DNA from: an uncultured Muribaculaceae bacterium
Lineage (GTDB): Bacteria; Bacteroidota; Bacteroidia; Bacteroidales; Muribaculaceae
DNA length: 64,000 nucleotides
Direction: 5' to 3'
NCBI GenBank assembly: GCA_944320595.1
Contig: CALUIB010000014.1
Coordinates: forward strand, 1-64,000
Numbering within the stretch: the stretch's first letter is position 1; every line of letters starts with the position of its first letter. Made by a program: the position numbers and the translations under genes. Shown one piece after another: positions 8,590 through 17,304 of this stretch. The notes below the pieces were generated by a model. That model made no database searches and was not told where the DNA came from. It worked only from the letters and a program-made list of their open reading frames with translations.

Positions 8590-10275
8590 TCACACTATGA
8601 TTTTCTTGTAGCGTATGCGGTGCGGCTCGGTTTCGCCAGTGCGGGCGCGCTTGTTCTCCTCATATTCGGAATACGAGCCTTGGAAGTAGAATACCGTGCT
8701 ATCGCCCTCAAAGGCAAGGATATGGGTGCAAATGCGGTCGAGAAACCAACGGTCGTGGGAAATTACCACGGCACAGCCTGCAAAGTTCTCCAAGCCCTCT
8801 TCAAGCGCACGCAACGTGTTCACGTCGATGTCGTTGGTCGGCTCGTCGAGCAGCAACACGTTCCCCTCCTCCTTCAACGCCATTGCCAAGTGCAAGCGGT
8901 TTCGTTCGCCGCCCGACAGCATGGCTATCTTCTTCTCCTGGTCGGCACCGGTGAAGTTGAACTTCGACAGGTAGGCACGCGCATTCACTTCGCGGCCACC
9001 CATGCGGAAGGTTTCGTTCCCCTGCGATATTACCTCATAAACCGAGCTGTCGGGGTGCAAGTCCTTGTGGTTCTGATCGACGTAGGCTATCTTCACCGTC
9101 TCGCCGATGTCGAAACTACCCTTGTCGGGCTGCTCGATGCCCATTATCAGCTTGAACAGCGTTGACTTTCCTGCGCCGTTGGGACCTATCACGCCCACAA
9201 TGCCGTTGGGCGGCAGCATGAAGTTGAGGTCGGTGAACAGCAACTTGTCGCCGTATGCCTTTTCCACCCCTATTGCCTCGATAACCTTGTTGCCAAGGCG
9301 CGGACCGTTGGGGATGAATATTTCAAGTTTTTCTTCGCGCTCCTTCTGGTCCTCGTTAAGCAACTTGTTGTAGCTCGAAAGGCGGGCCTTCCCTTTTGCC
9401 TGGCGAGCCTTCGGAGCCATGTGTATCCATTCAAGCTCGCGCTCAAGCGTCTTGCGCCGCTTGCTTGCCTGTTTCTCCTCTTGAGCCATGCGCTTGGTCT
9501 TCTGCTCAAGCCACGACGAATAGTTGCCCTTCCATGGAATACCCTCGCCGCGGTCAAGTTCAAGTATCCAGCCGGCCACGTGGTCGAGGAAGTAGCGGTC
9601 GTGCGTGATGGCAATCACCGTGCCTGGATATTGCTGCAAGTGCTGTTCCAGCCAGTCAATCGACTCTGCATCGAGGTGGTTGGTAGGCTCGTCGAGCAGC
9701 AACACATCGGGCTGCTGCAGCAGCAGGCGGCACAAGGCCACACGGCGGCGTTCGCCACCCGACAATGTTTTTATCGATTGGTCCTCGGGCGGGCAGCGCA
9801 GCGCATCCATCGCGCGGTCAAGCTTGTTGTCAAGGTTCCATGCGTCCACAGCGTCGAGTTTGTCCTGCAACTCGGCCTGGCGGGCGAGCAGTGCCTCCAT
9901 CTTGTCGGGATTTTCAAGCACTTCGGGGTCGGCGAAACTCTCGTTCACGCGGTCATACTCGGCAATCAAGTCGGTGATATGCTTCAACCCTTCCTGCACG
10001 ACCTCCTTGACGGTCTTTTCGGGGTCGAGCTTGGGATCCTGCTCGAGGTAACCCACAGTGTAACCCGGCGAGAACACCACCTCGCCCTGATATTGCTTGT
10101 CGATGCCGGCAATAATCTTCAGCAACGTCGATTTACCTGCGCCGTTCAAGCCTATGATACCTATCTTCGCACCATAGAAAAACGACAGGTAAATGTTCTT
10201 CAGAACCTGTTTCTGTGGCGGGTAAATCTTGTTCACGCCCACCATCGAGAATATAACTTTCTTGTCGTCGGCCAT
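8590..10275 (-). CDS. ettA: EttA, ABC-F ribosome-binding ATPase (translational throttle)
   Basis: A 561-residue protein with two ABC ATPase domains and no membrane segments. Walker A motifs GLNGAGKST and GPNGAGKST and signatures LSGGERRRVAL and LSGGERNRLHL are present. The two halves are joined by the basic, helical linker typical of ABC-F proteins. EttA binds the ribosomal E site and couples translation to ATP level. It lies 19 bases after peptide deformylase, so the two are probably cotranscribed. The length is close to the E. coli protein. Confidence 0.93.
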   Translation of the reverse strand: MADDKKVIFSMVGVNKIYPPQKQVLKNIYLSFFYGAKIGIIGLNGAGKSTLLKIIAGIDKQYQGEVVFSPGYTVGYLEQDPKLDPEKTVKEVVQEGLKHITDLIAEYDRVNESFADPEVLENPDKMEALLARQAELQDKLDAVDAWNLDNKLDRAMDALRCPPEDQSIKTLSGGERRRVALCRLLLQQPDVLLLDEPTNHLDAESIDWLEQHLQQYPGTVIAITHDRYFLDHVAGWILELDRGEGIPWKGNYSSWLEQKTKRMAQEEKQASKRRKTLERELEWIHMAPKARQAKGKARLSSYNKLLNEDQKEREEKLEIFIPNGPRLGNKVIEAIGVEKAYGDKLLFTDLNFMLPPNGIVGVIGPNGAGKSTLFKLIMGIEQPDKGSFDIGETVKIAYVDQNHKDLHPDSSVYEVISQGNETFRMGGREVNARAYLSKFNFTGADQEKKIAMLSGGERNRLHLAMALKEEGNVLLLDEPTNDIDVNTLRALEEGLENFAGCAVVISHDRWFLDRICTHILAFEGDSTVFYFQGSYSEYEENKRARTGETEPHRIRYKKIIV

Positions 10276-10294
10276 TTGCGTATGTCTGTTTCGT

Positions 10295-10855
10295 TTATTT
10301 CTTGTAACCTTTAGTGCGATAGTCGCACGACACTTTTCCCTTGATTATATTGTTCAATTTCCCCTTTATCAGCTGCTTGCGGATAGGGGAGAGGTGGTCG
10401 ATGAACAGCACCGCGTCGAGGTGGTCGCACTCGTGCTGCATCACCCGGGCTAAGTAGCCGCTTATCACTTCCTCATGCGGATTGAACTCCTCGTCGAGGT
10501 ACTTGATGCGTATCTTCTCGATGCGGCTCACCGGCTCGTGTATTCCCGGCAGGCTCAGACAGCCCTCCTCGCGCGAGCATTTTTCCCCGTCATCGAGCAC
10601 CTCGATGTGGGGGTTGATAAGCACATACTTGCTGTCGACCAGTTCGGGGAAAGTGTCGCTAAGCACCGATGCGTCGATATACACCACGCGGGCATTCACG
10701 CCCACCTGCGGTGCGGCGATACCAATGCCGTCCGACGCATACATTGTGGCCTTCATGTTTTCCACCAGCTCCTTCAGGCCAGGGAAGTCGGGGGTAATGT
10801 CGGGCGACTGTTTCCTAAGCACAGGATGCCCGTAAAGATAAATGGGAAGTATCAT
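10295..10855 (-). CDS. def: Peptide deformylase
   Basis: A 186-residue metalloenzyme that removes the formyl group from new polypeptides. All three motifs are present: [10 protein letters not shown] (43-52), EGCLSLPG (97-104, metal-binding Cys) and HECDH (141-145, two metal His and the catalytic Glu). The start at 10855 is the only good one near the N-terminal [12 protein letters not shown] segment. It leads the def-ettA pair. Its promoter is at 10905-10912. Confidence 0.96.
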   Translation of the reverse strand: MILPIYLYGHPVLRKQSPDITPDFPGLKELVENMKATMYASDGIGIAAPQVGVNARVVYIDASVLSDTFPELVDSKYVLINPHIEVLDDGEKCSREEGCLSLPGIHEPVSRIEKIRIKYLDEEFNPHEEVISGYLARVMQHECDHLDAVLFIDHLSPIRKQLIKGKLNNIIKGKVSCDYRTKGYKK

Positions 10856-10904
10856 TCTTGTATAGTAAAATTTCTAAAAAACAAAGGAATAGAATATTGT
10901 TGTG

Positions 10905-10935
10905 CAAAGATACTGCAAGGCGAGCGCAATAGCAA
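10905..10935 (-). promoter_or_regulatory. def-ettA promoter overlapping a palindromic repeat
   Basis: Read on the minus strand, TATCTTTG (10905-10912) is a -7 element and TTG (10933-10935) lies exactly 20 bases upstream as -33. The -33 element falls inside the left arm of the palindromic repeat at 10926-10962. Confidence 0.65.
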
Positions 10936-10975
10936 AAACAGCTTGCTGATTTTTGCTATTGCCGAGCCGAGCCTG
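10905..10975. repeat. Dispersed palindromic intergenic repeat, copy 1
   Basis: A hairpin with 13-bp perfect arms (10926-10938 and 10950-10962) and an 11-base loop, flanked by GGCGAGC on the left and GCCGAGCC on the right. The same design occurs twice at 49488-49628: a -7 element, a CGAGCGCAAT step, an A-run, a loop containing AGCTTG, a T-run, then GCCGAG. It probably belongs to a repeat family. Confidence 0.6.
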
Positions 10976-11023
10976 TCTTTACCATCGCCACCCGGCACAA
11001 ACTTTGTTTTTCAGACGCACTAT

Positions 11024-13069
11024 TTACATATAATATGGCTCGCTAATGAAAATTTGCTTGCCATCTGAATAGAAGAACGGCAGTTCTTCCTTTCCCGTAG
11101 TAAGATTTCGCAGCCAGTACATTGTTCCACTTGGCACACTGCCGACATCAATGTAATTATAGGCGGCAACAGTCTTGCTATGTTCCACCCAACTACCGTT
11201 GTCATAGTAAAGCAATTGATATTCATTCCCAGGTTCAATTCCGTTACGGGCATTACGAGGATATATTTGAACGCCAGTTACACAAACAGGTACACGGAAA
11301 TCGGTTCCAACTCCGGCCGATTCGACAAAAGTGTCAAGGTTGCCATCAATAGCGTTTTTCCGCTGCGGACCTGTTTTCATTGGTATCCCTGTTACTTTAC
11401 GATATATTTGGCGGCTATCATCCTTGGGGATTGAATCAAATACAGGCAACGTTGCCGGTGGTGCGCCACGTTCTGTTTTATCTATCATAATCCATTCATA
11501 TTCTGCAATTTCCAAAGGCTTTCGCTCCCTGCTCGCTATTTTGTAATAGCGATACTTTTTATGATTGTGAAATGTGTACCGTTGCCAATAAGGTGCAGGT
11601 GCTTCATTTATTACATATAATGTATCGAAAGGACCCTTTTCCATATTTGACGCCAATATCAAAGCCCCCTTGAGGTTACTCCTGTACTTGACGAGGTGCG
11701 GCTTGTGTGGGAATTTACGCAATAGGTGCATCGAGATTGACCGGGTATGATTGCAAGTTATGGGTACTATTTCGGCGTTGCCGCTATCACGGCCTTTCTT
11801 TGCAATGAATGGCTGGGCAAAATTCTCCAAACGGCCATATGCATCCATATACACAGGAAACAAGACTATTCCATAAGGAACTTTCTTGAACTCCGCCACC
11901 TTCATTTCATGTCTGACCGTACCCCAGGCAATAGGGTTGAGGCCATGCGTGTTGAAATAAGCCAAATATGCAAGATTGCGGTTTCTTATCGCATCAGATA
12001 CAGGCAACTCAATGTCGCAGCAAAGGTGATAATTGTCGGTAACATCAATGATGCATGGATTCTCAAATATCTTGGGAACAGGCTCATTTGCCGATTTAAT
12101 GAAACATGGCGCATTTTTGTTGGCAGCGTATGTCATTCTGAACACCTTCCCGGCATATTTTATATTTGAATCCCAATCCTCCATTAAATTATTGAAAGGA
12201 GGCGTGTATGGGCAAAATTTTCCAGTTGAGTCGGGCGACACGCACCAATAATGGCTGCCATTACGGTTTGTCCATTGAGGCGTAAACTCTAATGCCACAG
12301 GAATACCGCAAGCACGAAGTATATTGCAGGTTATGGCCGCCAAATTGCGACAGTCTTTTTCAAACATCGGCAAATATATATCATACAATCCAGTATGTGA
12401 TTCATTTTTTACCCTCTTGTTCATCTTTTTCTGTGCAAGCGCATTCTGCTTATATACCCCTATCGGCTTGCGAATGTCGTCCATACCGTTTGCGGCGAGT
12501 TTGTCAAACATAAGGTCGTGCAATTTTGTTTTTGCATACGGCAAAGGCTCGTCGGCGGCGCGGTAGGGCAGCATGCATTCTTTAAATTCTTCAAAATCCA
12601 TTGATTTTAACAATGGCGACGAATGCCACTGCTCGAAAGATTGGTCGATGCACGAAATTAAGTACGGCGATCTGACGGTTGCAATGTCGATGGTTTCTCC
12701 AGTTTTATGTACTTCGGGCAAATTGGCAAATTTAACGGCAAGCATTTGCTTTATGCTGTCGCTATGTACCGCATCGTGCCTGTTTATCAAAATTGAATCG
12801 ACATATTCAAAATATTCTTCATACTGCACAGGCAGTTCTATATTTACGGCACTTCGGTGATATGGCATATTGGCAATGAGAAAACATGCGGCATCATATT
12901 TCAAAGGATTGCCGCCATTGCGGTAATGCTCAAGCACTGCCACAAGACTGTCGCGATTTTGCCCTGCTTGCGACAAGGCCCTTTGCACGTCGGCCGGATA
13001 ACGGCCGCATGACAGCATTGCTCCACACAGCAAGCATGAGACCAGCAAGGTTTTAATCGACTGCACCAT
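11024..13069 (-). CDS. Lipoprotein with transglutaminase-like core and C-terminal F5/8C-like domain
   Basis: A 681-residue lipoprotein (lipobox AMLSC). The middle holds a transglutaminase/protease fold: KDCRNLAA supplies the Cys, GSHYWCV the His, and an Asp follows in VSPDSTG, so the triad looks complete. The last ~120 residues (from about NAIDGNLDTF) resemble a discoidin-like F5/8 type C domain that binds sugars or surfaces. Related Bacteroidales proteins are surface lipoproteins of unknown substrate. Translation probably begins at 13069; an upstream ATG at 13090 is possible. It overlaps the ligase/TPR gene by 17 bases and is the last gene of the accessory cluster. Confidence 0.72.
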   Translation of the reverse strand: MVQSIKTLLVSCLLCGAMLSCGRYPADVQRALSQAGQNRDSLVAVLEHYRNGGNPLKYDAACFLIANMPYHRSAVNIELPVQYEEYFEYVDSILINRHDAVHSDSIKQMLAVKFANLPEVHKTGETIDIATVRSPYLISCIDQSFEQWHSSPLLKSMDFEEFKECMLPYRAADEPLPYAKTKLHDLMFDKLAANGMDDIRKPIGVYKQNALAQKKMNKRVKNESHTGLYDIYLPMFEKDCRNLAAITCNILRACGIPVALEFTPQWTNRNGSHYWCVSPDSTGKFCPYTPPFNNLMEDWDSNIKYAGKVFRMTYAANKNAPCFIKSANEPVPKIFENPCIIDVTDNYHLCCDIELPVSDAIRNRNLAYLAYFNTHGLNPIAWGTVRHEMKVAEFKKVPYGIVLFPVYMDAYGRLENFAQPFIAKKGRDSGNAEIVPITCNHTRSISMHLLRKFPHKPHLVKYRSNLKGALILASNMEKGPFDTLYVINEAPAPYWQRYTFHNHKKYRYYKIASRERKPLEIAEYEWIMIDKTERGAPPATLPVFDSIPKDDSRQIYRKVTGIPMKTGPQRKNAIDGNLDTFVESAGVGTDFRVPVCVTGVQIYPRNARNGIEPGNEYQLLYYDNGSWVEHSKTVAAYNYIDVGSVPSGTMYWLRNLTTGKEELPFFYSDGKQIFISEPYYM

Positions 13070-14597
13070 GATACATTGACGTATTTGCATAAAACCGTTT
13101 CATTTCCCCAATCATTCTCAATGCCGACGTATTTTCCACTCCCATGCTGCTGCATTGCCTTATTATGTTCCTTGCCTGCAAAGTGTCACCACAGGCCACA
13201 GCCAGCCTATACAATTCATACTGCGGACGTATTTTGCACGGCATCATATATTTGGCAGTCTGCAATGTTTCCTCGGCACGGGCATAATCCTTATCCTTGG
13301 CATATTCCAAAGCAAGGTCACATAACAAATCGGGAGTTGGCGTTTTTGTTACTGTATATTCAAGTAGTTTTTTGCTTTCCACATGAGGGAGATACATTGT
13401 GGCGTAAGTGGCATATATGGCCAAAAGTGACGGAGTACAAGAAAGTGCTTCATAATCATCAACAGCGGCATCTCCGCTTGTTGATATGAATCGCCTTACG
13501 CTTTCGGCTGCGTTTGCTTCGCGTGTTTGCGAATAGGCAACCATTCCGCAACAGGCCGCAAGCAACATACTGCCAATGAATGTAGCGTTACGTTCCTTGT
13601 TTTCAGCACACCCCTTACATGAGGTGCAAGCGAGCAATGCGGCACACAAAAGTTGGAAATGGATTATGCAGGACGGATAGGAAAACATGGCAAACGCAGC
13701 CACGCTTATTATGGCTGCATTCACTATTCGCTGCTTGCCCGGAGCTTTCCAGTCGATATTGCAGGCTATAAAGCAGATAATGGCTACCGCCACAATTCCT
13801 CCCTCACTCCATGCCCTAAATAAGTCGTTGAATGAGCGATCAACAACTCCCGCACGGTCGGCAAACATGGAATCAGTGTGATTTTTGAAATAGTCGGCTT
13901 GATAATACATATACTTTTCTGCGAAACTGCCACTGCCATGCCCTGTGACAGGACTGTCGGCAACCATGTCGGCAGTCACACGCCATATCAGCAACCTGCC
14001 GGCAGCCGACTGCGCCTTGTGCAAGTACATTGCCAACAAAAAGCATACTGCAATTATGACAATACTTGCCTTGACATATACTTTGCACCTTTGCCATAAC
14101 CTGAATATTTGCGGCCAGTACAAAAACGCCATGCCAACAATAGCTGCAAGCCAGCCTGCCCGTGAATCGGCCACGGCAAGCATTACTGCAACAAGGCCCA
14201 GTGCCGCCGCAAGTATCATTAAAATTGACTTACGCTCCAAGCCGTGTACAGCCAAGCCCGCAAAGACAGTGACTCCCACTGCAAGGAAACCGCCCAATGG
14301 CCCAGGATTGCGGAATGTGCCTGTGGCCGGGAACAGCAAATGGTTGCTTTCGACAAAGCCGCAAAATTGCATCACCGAAACCACAGCCTCAACCATGCTC
14401 CATGCTGCAATCAAGCCAAGTACCAATTCCGACTTATGTCGTAGCATCCTTATGCCTGCGTAGCATAACAACGCTACCGCCAATCCGCAATAGCAATTGT
14501 ATTCGCGCTGTTGGATGAAGGCATCGTTGGCTATAGTCCACACGGCAAAAGCCACCACGGCCACATCGATACGCGACAGTCGTGGCAGCTTTTGCAT
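13053..14597 (-). CDS. O-antigen ligase-like membrane protein with C-terminal TPR region
   Basis: A 514-residue protein. The first ~340 residues have about ten hydrophobic segments and the Wzy/WaaL-type stretch ATGTFRNPGPLGGFLA, followed by a periplasmic loop with the RLLIWRVTADMVADSP-like motif common in this superfamily. The C-terminal ~150 residues form tetratricopeptide-like helix pairs. WaaL/Wzy proteins join or polymerise glycans, and some relatives glycosylate proteins; the acceptor here is unknown. Start chosen at 14597 because this avoids overlap with the preceding gene; ATG at 14621 is open. The first ~25 codons are also found as broken copies at 15336-15410 and 16551-16625. Confidence 0.75.
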   Translation of the reverse strand: MQKLPRLSRIDVAVVAFAVWTIANDAFIQQREYNCYCGLAVALLCYAGIRMLRHKSELVLGLIAAWSMVEAVVSVMQFCGFVESNHLLFPATGTFRNPGPLGGFLAVGVTVFAGLAVHGLERKSILMILAAALGLVAVMLAVADSRAGWLAAIVGMAFLYWPQIFRLWQRCKVYVKASIVIIAVCFLLAMYLHKAQSAAGRLLIWRVTADMVADSPVTGHGSGSFAEKYMYYQADYFKNHTDSMFADRAGVVDRSFNDLFRAWSEGGIVAVAIICFIACNIDWKAPGKQRIVNAAIISVAAFAMFSYPSCIIHFQLLCAALLACTSCKGCAENKERNATFIGSMLLAACCGMVAYSQTREANAAESVRRFISTSGDAAVDDYEALSCTPSLLAIYATYATMYLPHVESKKLLEYTVTKTPTPDLLCDLALEYAKDKDYARAEETLQTAKYMMPCKIRPQYELYRLAVACGDTLQARNIIRQCSSMGVENTSALRMIGEMKRFYANTSMYHGAVD

Positions 14598-14605
14598 TAT
14601 GTACC

Positions 14606-15262
14606 TTAATACAAGTTCCACAAATCGGTAGAATTGTAGTTTAACTGTTCCTTGGTGAATGTGCGGATTCCCGTGCGGCGTGTCTGTGATTCTTTTACGA
14701 ATTTGCCGGACGCATCAATGTAATAAACAGTATCAACTATGTAGCCAGTAACTTTTGAAAAACCGGCTATTGGCACCGAAGCTTTCTCGGTTGTCACTAA
14801 TTGCGTCACAATTATTTTTTCATCGGCTGTGATGCGGAATTGCTTAGGTTTTGCCACGCCTGCCATAATTCCGACTTCCAATGCATCTAAAATTTCGCTA
14901 TCTTTATTTACTGTAATTAGGTCGAATGTAATCCATTCGGTTACCCCTCCGAAATCAACAAGGCCTAAATCATATCCATTTTTTAACTTGAATTTCAGCC
15001 TTAATGATCCCGCAGTTTCAGGATTTTCTCTGGCCAAATAGTATTCAGTTAGTTGGAAGTTTTGATAGAGACGGTCGGGAATGATATTCCCAGGATTCTG
15101 CATGTAACAACCTACACGAAGTTCACAATCTTTATCAAAAGAAAATGGGATAGCCGTATACTCTTTCAAATAAGAAAACGCCTTCTTCACAGTAAAAAAA
15201 TATTGTGCATTTAATGCAAAAGTAAAGCATATAAAGCACGCAAAAATCATAATCTTTTTCAT
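14606..15262 (-). CDS. Exported protein, paralog A of a four-member family
   Basis: A 218-residue protein with a signal peptide (basic KK, hydrophobic core, cleavage after ALNA). It shares with paralogs B, C and D the segments PDRLYQNFQLTEY, KQFRITADEKIIV, GFSKVTGYI and a C-terminal IDASGKFV ending in LWNLY. The family is unknown to me; similar secreted proteins with an FRIT-type core are common in Bacteroidales. It is closest to paralog C. Eight bases separate it from the ligase gene. Directly upstream lies only the last few codons of a protease copy (15273-15310). It could be a partner, inhibitor or immunity protein for the protease; this is inference. Confidence 0.68.
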   Translation of the reverse strand: MKKIMIFACFICFTFALNAQYFFTVKKAFSYLKEYTAIPFSFDKDCELRVGCYMQNPGNIIPDRLYQNFQLTEYYLARENPETAGSLRLKFKLKNGYDLGLVDFGGVTEWITFDLITVNKDSEILDALEVGIMAGVAKPKQFRITADEKIIVTQLVTTEKASVPIAGFSKVTGYIVDTVYYIDASGKFVKESQTRRTGIRTFTKEQLNYNSTDLWNLY

Positions 15263-15272
15263 CGTTATATAA

Positions 15273-15310
15273 TTAAAAATTCGGTCTTATTTGAACCAAT
15301 TGATAACACT
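15273..15310 (-). pseudogene. Protease remnant, last ~12 codons only
   Basis: The minus strand reads KCYQLVQIRPNF then stop at 15273-15275. This matches the end of the deleted copy (ELVQVRPNF) and of the intact protease (LTQLRPNIK). It sits just upstream of paralog A, exactly where the protease gene sits relative to paralogs B and D. It is the most reduced of three protease copies. Confidence 0.6.
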
Positions 15311-15335
15311 TCTTATAAATTGCACTGTAGAATGA

Positions 15336-15410
15336 CATCATTTGCTACACGGCAAAGGCCACCACGGCTGTCGCACATCGACATGGCCGTGGCAGCTTTT
15401 GCACCGAGTG
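15336..15410 (-). pseudogene. Broken copy of the start of the ligase gene (1)
   Basis: Read on the minus strand from GTG at 15404, this gives VQKLPRPCRC, then AVVAFAV and a stop. The intact ligase begins MQKLPRLSR and continues AVVAFAVW. DNA identity is high over ~65 bases and then fades. It follows paralog B just as the real ligase follows paralog A, which marks the end of a duplicated unit. Confidence 0.7.
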
Positions 15411-15412
15411 CT

Positions 15413-16063
15413 TTAATATAAGTCCCACAAGTTGGTCGATGGATTTTCCAATTGTTCCCTTGTGAATGTGCGGATTCCTGTACACTGTTTTTTGGATTCT
15501 TCCACGAATTTGCCCGATGCGTCGATATGGTACACGGTTTCAATGATGTAACCCGTCACTTTTGAAAAGCTATCCATTTTTACTGAAACCCTCTCGGTCG
15601 TCACAAATTGCGTCACGATTATTTTCTCGTCGGCTGTAATGCGGAACTGCTTGCATTTTGTTAGTCCCGATTTGACGCCTACCTCTAATGTACTTTTTAT
15701 ATTATTGCTGTTATCTATGGCAATCAAACAAAATGTCATTGGATCGTTGCCGTCAATATCCAACAGTGCCAAGGTTAAATTATTTCGCATTTTGAATTTT
15801 GTGACAAGATTTATGCGCATTTCATCAATATCCCGTGCTAAAAAGTATTCGGTCAATTGAAAATTCGTATATAATTTGTCGGATATAAGATTGTTGTTAT
15901 TCTTGATAGGCCATTTCTTACGTATGGACTTGGTTTGTTCATTAGAAAACGGCAAAGTTCTATATTCTACCTTTTCGAGTGCATACTCTAAGCTAAATTG
16001 CGCATTAACCATTAATGAGCAAAACAAAACAGCTAAAAATAACAATACTTTTTTCATTTTCAT
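15413..16063 (-). CDS. Exported protein, paralog B
   Basis: A 216-residue protein with a signal peptide ending MVNA. It keeps the family segments LYTNFQLTEYFLA, KQFRITADEKIIV, SFSKVTGYI and IDASGKFVEESKKQCTGIRT. The N-terminal half is more divergent (KKWPIKNNNNLI) than in A and C, while the C-terminal ~45 residues are almost identical to paralog C. This suggests partial gene conversion or recent duplication of the 3' half. It follows the internally deleted protease copy by three bases. Confidence 0.67.
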   Translation of the reverse strand: MKMKKVLLFLAVLFCSLMVNAQFSLEYALEKVEYRTLPFSNEQTKSIRKKWPIKNNNNLISDKLYTNFQLTEYFLARDIDEMRINLVTKFKMRNNLTLALLDIDGNDPMTFCLIAIDNSNNIKSTLEVGVKSGLTKCKQFRITADEKIIVTQFVTTERVSVKMDSFSKVTGYIIETVYHIDASGKFVEESKKQCTGIRTFTREQLENPSTNLWDLY

Positions 16064-16066
16064 ATT

Positions 16067-16387
16067 TTAAAAATTTGGTCTTACCTGAACTAGTTCATAG
16101 AATCGTTCTTGATCATACCTATATCCAGTAATCATATTAGTTTCTTCGTTATAATAAAGTTTATTGGATGTACTTACGGCAGCATCTGCGTATCCTATAG
16201 TTCTTGCCGTTTCTATATATGTGAAATATAATTCATCTTTACCATCTGTTTCGTTATAGCTATACCCGTAGCCTGTTATGACAATAAAGTGATCGGTGGT
16301 TTTATCACCATTGCCAGGGTGGCTGAAGGATACCTCCTATCGTCAATACTGTTAACAGCGAGCGTAGTCGATTAGTTTAGTTTTCAT
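16067..16387 (-). pseudogene. Internally deleted copy of the papain-like protease gene
   Basis: The minus strand starts MKTKLIDYA at 16387, near-identical at DNA level to the start of the intact protease, with a small frame loss, and then joins directly (near GGIL/FSHPGNG) to the protease C-terminus: TTDHFIVITGYGY and YFTYIETAR, ending QVRPNF at 16067. About 400 codons are missing, including the proposed catalytic Cys region, while the His-containing DHFIVI motif remains. The copied upstream DNA (to about 16470) retains the -7 element at 16440-16447 but has lost one A, which destroys the -33 TTG. Confidence 0.8.
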
Positions 16388-16550
16388 GATTATATCTACC
16401 TGTTGTGGGTTATTCTATGGCTAGTTTGTAATTCAGCTGCAAATTTACAGAACATATCACACGTAAACATTTTTTACACATCTATTTTTGTGTTTCTTGC
16501 AAACGAGCTTTTTATTCTTTCTGAAAATAGCAAATTGCGCTGCAGAACGG

Positions 16551-16625
16551 CATCATTAGCTACACGGCAAAGGCCGCCACGGCTGTCGCACATCGACATG
16601 GCCGTGACAGTTCTTGCACCGAGCA
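16551..16625 (-). pseudogene. Broken copy of the start of the ligase gene (2)
   Basis: Nearly the same sequence as 15336-15410, including the in-frame stop after AFAV (16560-16562 on the plus strand reads CTA). It follows paralog C and precedes the promoter of the deleted protease copy. Confidence 0.7.
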
Positions 16626-16627
16626 CT

Positions 16628-17275
16628 TTAATACAAATCCCATAAGTCGATAGAAGGATTTTCCAATTGTTCACTTGTGAATGTGCGGATTCCCGTACAC
16701 TGTTTCTTCGATTCTTCCACGAATTTGCCCGACGCATCAATGTGATATACGGTTTCGGTGATGTAACCCGTCACTTTTGAAAAACCAGCTATTTGTACCG
16801 AAGTTGTCTCGGTCGTCACTAATTGCATCACAATTATTTTTTCGTCGGCTGTAATGCGGAACTGCTTGGGCATAACCCAGCCGACTATAATACCCGCCTC
16901 CAATGCATCCAAGATTTCATTATTTTTATTTACGGTAATCAAGTCGTATGTCATCCATTCTAGAGCTCCTCCGAAATCAACAAGCCCCAAATCCAAGCCG
17001 TTCTTTAATTTGAATTTCATTCTTAATGCACTTGTCGCTTCGTGGTTTTCTCGAGCCAGAAAATATTCCGTCAATTGGAAGTTTTGATAGAGACGGTCGG
17101 GCATAACATATCCTGGATTTTCTATAGTATATGTTTGCTCAAATGTGCAATTTTTATAAAAATTAAATGGAATAGTTGAATATGACGCTTCAGAAAAAGC
17201 CCATTCCACCGTAAACTGTGCATTTAATGCACACGACAGACACGAAAACATTATAACAAATATTGCCTTTTTCAT
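16628..17275 (-). CDS. Exported protein, paralog C
   Basis: A 215-residue protein with a signal peptide ending ALNA. An in-frame extension to 17374 is open but overlaps paralog D, so the MKKAIF start at 17275 is used. It is closest to paralog A over the N-terminal two thirds (PDRLYQNFQLTEYFLA, DLGLVDFGG) and to paralog B at the C-terminus (ASGKFVEESKKQCTGIRT). It lies 29 bases after paralog D. A fragment of the ligase gene start follows it within a few bases. Confidence 0.68.
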   Translation of the reverse strand: MKKAIFVIMFSCLSCALNAQFTVEWAFSEASYSTIPFNFYKNCTFEQTYTIENPGYVMPDRLYQNFQLTEYFLARENHEATSALRMKFKLKNGLDLGLVDFGGALEWMTYDLITVNKNNEILDALEAGIIVGWVMPKQFRITADEKIIVMQLVTTETTSVQIAGFSKVTGYITETVYHIDASGKFVEESKKQCTGIRTFTSEQLENPSIDLWDLY

Positions 17276-17304
17276 CTTTAACAGGGGTTCCAATGAAACT
17301 ACAA

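Noticed and set aside
8233-10314. Long plus-strand open frames across the ettA region
   Set aside because: Both are complements of ettA; the real gene has full ABC-F motifs.
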